64,000 nt of DNA from Cyclospora cayetanensis. Lineage: Eukaryota; Apicomplexa; Conoidasida; Eucoccidiorida; Eimeriidae. The stretch lies in assembly GCF_002999335.1 (NCBI RefSeq), contig NW_020312100.1, forward strand, positions 1 to 64,000, read 5' to 3'. Shown here in pieces: positions 52,701-61,398 of this stretch (within the stretch, counting starts at the first letter, position 1; each line of letters begins with the position of its first letter). The notes below the pieces were generated by a model. The model saw only the letters and a program-made list of their open reading frames with translations. It was not told where the DNA came from and did no database searches. The position numbers were made by a program, and so were the translations under genes.

Positions 52701-55700
52701 CATGGGTGGAACGCTGCATTGTACCACATATACAGAATGGAGCTACATTCTCCTTCGATACCATGTCGAGCACCGTGTCTCCCCAGTTGTATACACCAAT
52801 CGTGAAGAAAGAACTAAAGAAATGCCTGCAACCGGGCGGCAGGGTGGATAAGTTGTACAGCTCTAAAATGCCCTTTGTCATTAAATTGAAAATTGCGCAA
52901 ATGACAGAAGTCAATCCGAATCTTCGCATCTCCATGAACAACGCCTTCAGTTTTATGGCAGGTAAAGTGAAGCCCCTATGGAAGCATTTAATAAGCTCGC
53001 CTTTGAGTGCTTTAAAAGTTTGATTACATCGAATGAACGGGTCGTACGGCAAAATTAGTACTTCCTGAATTTTAGATTCAAGCCTTCCGTTAGAACAAGG
53101 AGGCAAGAGCAGTCTTTTGCTGGATGAGAGCAAAATATCGTGGCCAAGAGGACATAACCACATGTAGTGGCAGTTCACGTCACCAAGATATGCAGACAGA
53201 GGTAGTATACTTGTGAAAGTTTCCAGAAGAAACATTTTTTGTATTGCTTACGTGAAGGTGGTCCCTTGTCTTTTCGATGCATGATCTGTGCCCTGTGCAT
53301 TCAGTTACCATGGCCTTGGAAACGGTACGGGGAACCTCGGTAGAAGACGGTACGCGACTTCTGGAAGAAACAAAGCAGACCAGTCTTTTCCAACTCTCTC
53401 TCAAGATGAGTCGATTGGAAAAGATTGACACGCAGGGCCAGGAGAGACAGCAACAAGCCACAAGAGTCCTTAGAGCACTTCAGGACCTGGGTGTGTATGC
53501 ACACGTTACCACATATCCAGCGAAATGTGCAGACACACTGCTGCGAAAGCGTTACGTTTTGTGCAGCTGAAACTAGTGTAGGCAAGCGTACTACCAAAGC
53601 ACTAAAGCGTATCAGTGAAAATCACACGACTGCCTTGATGTGTCTTTACTGCAGCCATTGGGAGTACGCTAAAAGAGGTCGTTGAAGCAGCTGTCAGTCC
53701 GGTTGCTCTGGAAGATTTACTCTCTCTCGACGTCTTGCCAGCAGTGACTGACGAGGAGAAGGCAACAGTCAGAAACGAGCTCGAAAAGGCTCTGCAATGG
53801 GCCCCTGTGCGTCATCAAGAGGGTCAAACGACGGGGGCAACCCACGCGGATCGCGTTGACGCAGTCTTTGGACTCAGTCTAGATGGCTTGGAAGTCCGTA
53901 TTGAGCAGGAAATTACCGATAGGAAAAGTAAGACTTACAAACCTAGTTCATTATTCTTAGCTCCGTGCGATGGCTTTTCAGAACCACGACACTCCAGATC
54001 GCCTCCCGAAAAGGTCTATATACTAGAAAGGTTTACTGCCTTTCTGGCATTTGTAGTGTTGCTACCTCCATTAAGGGCTTACCTGCAGTCCCAGAGGCTC
54101 GACAGTGCTAAACGGGTTAGCATTTGGTAGGGAAGAAGTGGATTCCTGCAGCACGTATCTTCCTGGGTTGAGCAGGATCGAAGTGTGTGCGCATCTTTAC
54201 GATTAATGCAGTGGAGGCAGCCAGCGTGGCCGTGTCAAAGGCCGTCCAGGTGTATGTAAATGAGGAGTACTCACTGGAGCCCAACACTCAGCTGCTAGAT
54301 GAGACGCCAAGCGAAGCAGCCATTTCAACTATTCTCCGCTCTGTAGGCGTCAACCCAGAGAGGGAAAGCGAAGTTACGAAGTACCTCTCGGACAGGCAAG
54401 CTTGCTGGTGTTGCCTTTTGTTCTCGTCACTTTGATCCTCTCTGACCTTCCTGTTGCCCCCGCCTCTAAGGTTCTTCGTCACCTTGCTGCATTCGCCGCC
54501 ATGCGCTGCTTCAGCCTGCTGATTTGCTTCTTTTCCGTGCGCTCTCTTGCTCCACAATACGGGACTGCTTTCGGCTCTGGGGGATGTCAGTGCGTGTTGT
54601 TTCATTCTAAAGGCCATCCACTGACTCGCGACGCGTATCCTGTGCAACTAAGCACCCCTTTCCACATCCTTGGCCTTTCAACGAACGGTCACGGTATTCC
54701 GATTTTTGCTGTGCGCCTTCCCAGAGCTTGTGCTTCGTATGTGTCCTGGACGTCTGCGGATCGTCTTGTGCGCGTCGCCCTTCGGCGTTGCGTTTCATCC
54801 GTCTCCTCCGCCTCTGCTATACATCGCAAGTATGCAAGTGGAAACGCTGTTACCGAAGAGGAAGCCACAGCTCTACAGGATTGCATGTGGGCTGAGGTAA
54901 AAGCAGCGACTGCCGAAACACATTACGGCCTGCCCTGGGGTGTTTCTGGAGCAAAAATGGATTTTGGATTTTCAGAGAGTCAAGTATCTCGGATAGTTCG
55001 AGATAAGATGATCAAAGTGATAAGCAAAACTGCTTGTAAGTGACAAAGGCAAAAGTGTCCTGGATCAGACTTTTCTGCAGCGTGCAGTCGGGTTCTTCCT
55101 GTATTCTTACGTTGCTGTCGCGGAGCTGACGCTTCGATCTATCTCCCTGATGTGTCTGTTGCTGATCTCCTGCTGTGCTGTTTAGCTACCTGTAGCCCAT
55201 TATATGCCATCGTGCTCCACACATTCTCCCTGCACCTCGTCGCTGTTTTTGCTGTGCTTGCGTCATAACTATCTGCCTCCTCCTTGGCAGCTGTTACAGT
55301 TGGATAATGAAGTGTCTCTATTCCATTTATACATATGCTTTCTTTTCACAGGGTCAGTGGAGAACGCCAAGAAGCTCCTTTTACTACAAATAAAAAGGGC
55401 TGTCTACCGCCTGCCATCTGACTCGCTCCCCGGGGGCACTAATCTGCGGGGTGTATATGCAGCAGTGCTAAGGGAGATGCATAAAGATCACTTTGTCCCT
55501 CTACCTTTCGGGGTTTGGGATGAACGCGAAGAATATATTGAGGCGCTTTACGATATCAAACTAAGTTTTTTTAGGGAGTTAGTCGCGTATACTGCAACTA
55601 AAGAGGAGCTCTCCAAGAAAGCCGCAGAGATACTCCACGCACTGGACCCAGAAGAAAGTAAGATTACTTAGTTCTCGTGTTCATCCTACGTGGACCGACT

Positions 55701-56910
55701 TTGATTTATGCGAGCGTGCACCTGCACGCAGCAGCTCAGAGATTTAGAAGTACGATTGCAGTCATATTCTGCGGCGGAGACTGCATCAGTCCAGGAACCA
55801 CACGCTGCAGGGATTGCTTTTGCTGCGGTGTTCAGGAGCAAAGTTTTCAGTGGCCACACTCCGCGGAAAGATCCCCGAGTCTATGCGAGCTCCTGAAAGA
55901 TTTGGTCTGACAGAGCAGATTGGGGAAGGCGTGCTAGAGGGGGTCCTCACTGAGGCACTATACAATGCCAGAAAACCAGAAGGTTGGTTCCCCTCATCTA
56001 GTTTGATCCTGAGGTGTGCAGGTTGCTGTGTGGTTGGCGAGCTTTTAGTGCATTCGGAGGTGTCTTGTGGCACTGACGTACAATCCTGCCTAGAATATCG
56101 AGTTCAGTTATCTGCAGTCCATACAAGGTTTGACAAATGAAAGCACGCACGACGGGTGCCTACATCTGAACACCACGAGTCAACCTCTTTCCCGCATTGC
56201 TTTAGAGTTGTTCTTATGTATACGGATCCCCACGCAGTCGTCGTATGCTGCTCAACGTGATGTATACACGGAGTCGTCTATGAATTGATGGATCGCCGCA
56301 GCACCGCAGGAGGCCTGCATGCGTACACTCCATGGTTGTGCCTTTTTCTCTGGTGCAGTCGAAGGCTTGACGACACTCTCAGTCAGCGTGAATGGGGCAT
56401 TCCTGAGATCTCCTAAAACCAACAGACAAATTGGCCGCCCAGCAGTCAAGCATTTGAAGCTGCCCCCCGAAGCCACTGCTGGATATGTCAACGAACACTT
56501 CACCAACATCCTAGCCACCAGGTGCGCGGACGGAGTCAACGCTTTGAACCTTTCGCAGAGCCACAAGGGGGCCGTTATGCGTTGCGGTGTGGGCACACGT
56601 AGATCCCGCGCCTTGGGGAGCTGATTCCTCGTAGAGCAAAGTACCCTATCCTGCCCGTTTTTCTCACAGTCTGTGCCCCCCTGTGTGGGTGCTCCTTCGT
56701 TCAATTCGCAGTAGTCTGGCCCCCGGGTGCAGCCGCTACAAAGCCATTTTGAAGCGGAAGATGGCATCAGGAAAGTACGAGGCGCTGGAGAACACCGAGA
56801 TACTGCAGGGGGGAGAAGGGCAGAAAGACCGACTCAGGCTTTACGCAGTGCCGCCAGCCACGGGCACGAACGCAAGGACCCCTGTAAGACGCCATTCCCT
56901 TCCCCACTAG
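49758..56910 (+). CDS. Secreted ROPK-like protein kinase, copy C (14 exons)
   Basis: My hand-built exons are 49758-50118, 50267-50657, 51070-51329, 51697-51848, 52052-52263, 52462-52961, 53305-53490, 53655-53927, 54212-54395, 54725-55035, 55352-55657, 55836-55982, 56359-56521 and 56733-56910. They join in frame to 1207 residues. The start at 49758 puts a hydrophobic core (20-44, ending near a small-residue cleavage site) directly behind a basic N-terminus; an in-frame ATG at 49605 is less likely. Kinase motifs are glycine loop GGGTYGEV (168-175), FAVKVF with Lys214, HFDIKPAN (444-451), DFG (472-474) and APE (493-495), so all catalytic residues are present. The gap of 230 residues between Lys214 and the catalytic loop is unusually long. 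Residues 626-1207 are an unrecognised, mostly helical-looking C-terminal region shared with copies A and B. Introns 5 and 9 start with GC. ROPK membership is inferred; secretion to the rhoptry is not shown by sequence. A pseudogene copy lies upstream on the same strand. Confidence 0.87.
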
Positions 56911-57601
56911 CATCTCTTTCGTCGCACTCATGCTAGCGAGAATTCACCGTCGTCACATATAGGGGATAATACGTCGTCTAGTCTCGATCCCCACCCTGCC
57001 AGTAACATCTCTAGGCGTGTGGGAGGGAAGAAAGACACTAAATAGGGGCACTCCGTGTCAGAAGGGCTGTGTGCTGCTGAGTGCTGCCGCCTGCGTGGAG
57101 AGCCTCGAGCACTCAGCCTTTCTTCCAGCCTTCCGCGTGCACCACACCCAAAGCCGACAGGGATGAAGGCATGCGCGTGTTTGATTTCTCAGAACAACTG
57201 CTTCTTGTGGACAGCTGAAATCCTAAGACCGGAGTCTTACACCGTCCTGCCTGCGGCGCCAAGCCCCTAGTCGGCTAGCTGGCGATACACTTTGACGGCT
57301 AGCTCCCTGCTTCCCACGAAGCCCTTTCATCTAGCGAGCGGCGAGCTAGCCAGTGGAGAATCCCTGCTTCCCCAAGTGCAGCGCAGTGGCGCGGAGCTTG
57401 CAGAGTTCGCTTGCTACACAGCCCTCTAGCTACCCAGCTGGCCAGGCGAACTGCACCCCCGAGAAGGGGGCAGTCGGTTCGACGAGCAGCAAGTTGTGCT
57501 GCTACTGCAGTGTGTGCCGCAGCTAGCTATGCGTCGCCGACAGCCGGCTCCGGCGTGACGACTGTTTCGACACTGCAGCACTGCATTGGTGCTGCGCCTA
57601 C
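56911..57601. other. Convergent intergenic region
   Basis: It lies between the stop codons of kinase copy C and of PIG-U, which point at each other. It should contain both 3' UTRs and is roughly where the sequence changes from repeat-poor to repeat-rich style. GCTAGC-type motifs recur between about 57.27 and 57.45 kb. No gene seen. Confidence 0.55.
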
Positions 57602-58401
57602 CTACGCGCGCATCTGCAGCTGGTAGTAGCGCTGCTCTCTTTGTGCGGCTCCCCGAAGCGTCTCGGTGACGAGCAGGCCTGCGAGAGAAAGAACGGTGCA
57701 GTCCACGTGGCATCTCCTGCCGTCTGCAGACATACGCGCTACTTTCTACGGTCGACTTCGCTTACATGAGAATGTGTAATGGAGGCACTGCAGTGCATAC
57801 GCGATATTGGCAGTCCCTACACCGCGATCCATCCAGAGGGAGAACGCCACTGGCAATAGGGCTGCCGCAAGCAAGCTGAGACCTACCTGCACCCAGGTAA
57901 AACAAGCAAGAGAACACGCGCGTAGTACACGTAGCAAGGAGCAAGGCAACAAGCGCCAAGAGGAAAAAAATGTGCGTTACTAAAGGCCCCACAAGCTTCG
58001 AGAAGGGGACGCGCTGCTGCATTTCTCGCCAATGAAAAGCCAACAAAACCTGAGAGCGCACAGGCACACATGCAGCGCGGCAGCAACACTCCAAGAAAAG
58101 GCAGAGAGAGAGCACAAATACCAACAGGAAGAAGAGCAGTGGAGCGTCGCACCTGCAGGAAGGCGAATTCTGTGAGGCTTGGATTCTGTTGGAAGAGCAC
58201 CATTGACTGCGCATGCATCCCGCATCCAAGCAAAGGCAACCCTCTGAGGAGGAGCACTGGCGCAACGCCCGCGCTGCACGGAACCTGAAACTTCAGAAGG
58301 GTCTTTCGAAGCCTCATTCAACTACGGATTCTTCTGTCTGCGCTGGTGGAAGGCAGTCAATCCCGCAAGGAAGGGATGGCTGCTGCCCTGCCTGCCTGCC
58401 T

Positions 58402-58434
<33 letters not shown>

Positions 58435-60762
58435 CCTGCCTGCCTGCCTGCCTGCCTGCCCCTCTTTGAGACGGCCTGTGTGTGGCTTTGGAGTTCAGCC
58501 ATGCGACTCCAACAAGCGCGCTGCTACGGCGCAGCAGCGGGCGCATCTTTTGGCGGAAAAGGCAAGACTTGATGCGCGGTGGCTCAGGTGTATGTACAGC
58601 ACGGCTTACAGCGACTGCGGCCTGGCAGTGACTCAGGGGGTTTCCCGCAAAGGCGAGCGTCAAGGGGACCATCAGAACGAAGGCAGCAGCCTGCGCAGGA
58701 TAGTCAGAAAAAGCAAAACACTGACGCGTGACGTCTCTTTTCTTTCGCAGCAGTTGGCGGAGACCTACCCCCTTCCTCTCTGCAGCGCTGCTGCGCCCGC
58801 TGTGAGTACCTGCAGTGCAAAGACGAAAATGCGACGGTACCGCTCGAAAGCCTGCAGAGAGAGAAAGAGAGAGAGAAACAGCCCGACACAAGCACCGTGG
58901 AAGCGACTCGACGGCACTGAGCGCTTGACAAAAAGGTAGAAAGGACGCACATCCAGGAGGCAACACACTGGAGCAGCTCGCGGCTTACCAGCGCGAGCAA
59001 ATACCACGAACCTCCAAGACCAGGGTCGATTGGCTCCAAATGCCATTGAGACGCGAAGCTCTCCCACAAGCTTCCCTGCACAGCAGCAGCAGCAGCAGCA
59101 GCCACCCCCTTCCGCCTCTTTAGAGGGTGACTTGGCATGCCTTGTGCTGCTGCAGACTGGCCTCCTTCCCTGCCGCAGCGTGTACAGCGGGAGATGCGCG
59201 CAGAGAGGCTCCCCCTTTTGCAACTGCACCCACCAAATTCCAACTCGTCGCCGCAGCAAAAGATACGAGGAGCAAAAGCGATCCCACGAGCGACCCCACC
59301 AAAAACAAACACCCCCGGGCGACAGCTGCAAGAGGCCTCCTCTTCCTCGCAGGCAACGCCTGCGCTGCTGTACAGACAGACAGAGAGATGCAGACGCCTC
59401 GCGTAGCGCATGTAGTGACTGAGTGTATGTGCTCGCTCGCCTCTGCCTAAGGGTCGTGCGTGCGTCAGACTCGTGAACGCATGCACGCATGCAAAGCACT
59501 GTCTCTCAAGCGGCTTCTTTCCCGTTGAGCGACCCCTCTGCGCCTCCCCTTGCCAGAAAAGCTGCGGGGAGAAAGAGAGAGACTGTCTGCGCGCGAGTCT
59601 AGACGTACAAGGAATCGGCCCTAAGCCGAAAGTGCTGACGGCAGCAAGGGCGAAGGCAGTCGTCAGAGCTTGGGGGGGGCCTAGCAGCAGCAGAATCGCG
59701 AAGCAGCAGCAGCAAAAGCTCCGCAAAAGCAACGCCAGCAGCTGCAAAGAAAGTCTGCTGCGGTAGTTGGAGTGTCGGTGCTGCGTCGCTGGCTGCTTTC
59801 CACGGAGTGTTGTCGCTGCTTCTGCTGCTCTCGCTGCGAACGCCCCTGTGACGATTGCCAGCGAGAGGAGCAGCAGAGGAACGTGGTGAGGAGACAAGGC
59901 TAAGCTTCCTGCTACCTGCAAACAAAGTCAGCAAGAGGAGTTGCCGCGCAGGGAGGGGGGTGGAATGCGGTTGGCGTCAGCTAGAGGCACCAGCTTGCGC
60001 GGCGAGAAAAGCGCGGAAATCAATGAGAAAAGAAACTACACACACTCCCAAAATCGCTGCGCCAAGAAACACACGCATACCCTGCCTCCTCCCCTTCCCT
60101 TTCTTTCTTTTTCCCTTTCTTTCTTCCTTCTTCCATTTCCCAAGACTCTAGCGTACGGTGTATGGGTGAAAGAGGAAAAGCGCAGCAGCGAGAGTCGGGC
60201 TGATAAAGCGCTGTGATGCAAGGGCCCCTAGCCGTTCCCTCTGTTGCAGGAGAAGCCGCTTCTCCTTTACAAGAGAGAAACACTGGGAAGCGGCTTGCGC
60301 ATCAAGGGGTGAAAGGCTGCTCAGCAGCCTTTCCTCCCCGTCCTCGTCGGCATGCGGCTGCAGCTGCGCCGCTGCAGTAGCCAAAGCGGCAGCAACTCCA
60401 AGATCTACCGCCAGCAGCAGCAGGAAGAGACGAAGCGCGTTGCAACTTGCGCCACTGCCTCCACATCCAGTCAGATGTTTCAGGAGGACGAAGAGAGGCG
60501 GAGTTTGAACGTAGATTCCAGCGGCAAGCGGAGAGAGGCCAGCTGCCTCTCTAGCCAAGGCTTCCTGGAAGCTGCTGCTGCTCCTGCTGGTGCCACTGTA
60601 CAGCAACAGCGCGCCGCTGGGAAGCGACACGCAGTGGAATAGCAGCACGCGCACCAGAGCTGCACTGCCGAAAACTGCAGCCAGAGGCAGCAGACGCCTG
60701 CCTCTGCTGGTGCTGCCACTAGCCCTCCTTTCGCCGGGGGAGGCGATTTCAGGGGACGACAT
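57602..60762 (-). CDS. PIGU: GPI transamidase subunit PIG-U (Gab1/CDC91 family)
   Basis: PIG-U is a multi-pass ER membrane subunit of the GPI transamidase, which attaches GPI anchors to proteins such as coccidian surface antigens. Exon 1 (60762-60157, 202 codons) starts at ATG. It has a first membrane segment, GIYVQTPPLFVLLK (matching the family's 'G..Y.G..FHETPLI') and ends RFISPTLAAALFLFHPYT (matching 'YIPLKVALFYLLNPYTI'). It is spliced to 59915 onward (VAGSLALSPHHVPLLLLSLA). The C-terminus is clear: 58206-58153 (tentative start), 57886-57766 (VGLSLLAAALLPVAFSLWM) and 57678-57602 (LLVTETLRGAAQREQRYYQ, then stop), matching the family's last segments, with consistent phases. The exons between about 59.8 and 58.2 kb are unresolved; AAAFVLMVPLTLAFAG near 58.65 kb may be one. 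Introns carry CCTG and CAG repeats. Confidence 0.85.
58385..58461. repeat. CCTG tetranucleotide repeat
   Basis: About 19 CCTG units with a few CTCC interruptions. It lies within the unresolved central, probably intronic, part of the minus-strand PIG-U gene. On that strand it reads CAGG. Long frames through it on both strands (Ala/Cys/Leu/Pro or Gly/Arg/Gln/Ala periodicities) are artefacts of the repeat. Confidence 0.95.
59081..59102. repeat. Short CAG triplet run
   Basis: About seven perfect CAG units on the plus strand within the probable intronic part of PIG-U. It is typical of the right-hand segment and absent from the left 57 kb. Confidence 0.9.
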
Positions 60763-61398
60763 GGTTGCTCGAGGCGGCTAGCGGCGCCTCTCAAAGCGCC
60801 TTCCCAGCTGCAGCCAGATCTGCTGAGTCTCCCCGGAGTGTCTGGCGAGGAAGGAGGCACGCGGAGCGACGCGTCAACGGCAAAAACTACGCCCAGCCGC
60901 TGCAGCAGCCTCTGAACCTCTCTCTGCCGCAGACACCCAACAGCCGCGGAGGAGGCAACCACTGCTGCACCACAATTCTTTTTTAATTTGGTGCAATTTG
61001 CGATTTTTGTTCACAGAAAGGACAGCAACGTGCAGGGGCTGCAGCCGATATCGGCAGCTGCAGCCGCCGATTAGGGGCCTTTAGCAGACACCGCAGCTGC
61101 GGCAGGAGCTGCTGCTGCGCGCTTTGGACTCACGGCGCAAAAAGAATGCATTTTAATGTCTGTTGGGCCGAAACTTCGACCTCCGCAGCCACTGCTGCCG
61201 CTCCAGCTGCAGTAATGACTCTCTCGCGGGGCGGTGGTAGACAGTGGGGTTGCTGTACCGCAACTCCAGCAGGCGCAGCAGCGGTGCCGACAGCAGGCAG
61301 TTTGGCGATTGACGCGCCTCCAGCGGCAGCCAACGCATTTCAAGAAACGCAGGGAAGCAGCAGCAACAGCAGGAGCTGGCTGGCGCCGCTACCTGAGG
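60763..61398. promoter_or_regulatory. Divergent intergenic region between PIG-U and the Gln-rich gene
   Basis: The two start codons point away from each other across about 640 bases, so both promoters should lie here and may be shared. An A/T-rich patch at about 60.97-61.02 kb stands out in otherwise GC-rich sequence. No specific element is recognised. Part of the right side may already be coding, because the Gln-rich frame is open from 61219. Confidence 0.4.

Noticed and set aside
53425..53685. 86-codon plus frame within kinase C
   Set aside because: It overlaps exon 7 in the wrong frame and continues into the intron.
58322..58966. 214-codon minus frame with Gly/Arg/Gln repeat end
   Set aside because: Its C-terminal third is the CCTG repeat read as CAGG, and its start does not fit any gene. 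A small part may overlap a PIG-U exon.
58704..59921. 405-codon minus-strand frame taken as one protein
   Set aside because: Only its first part (from 59915) fits a PIG-U exon. The rest is Cys/Ser/Arg-rich, repeat-driven and contains likely introns, so the full frame is not a protein.
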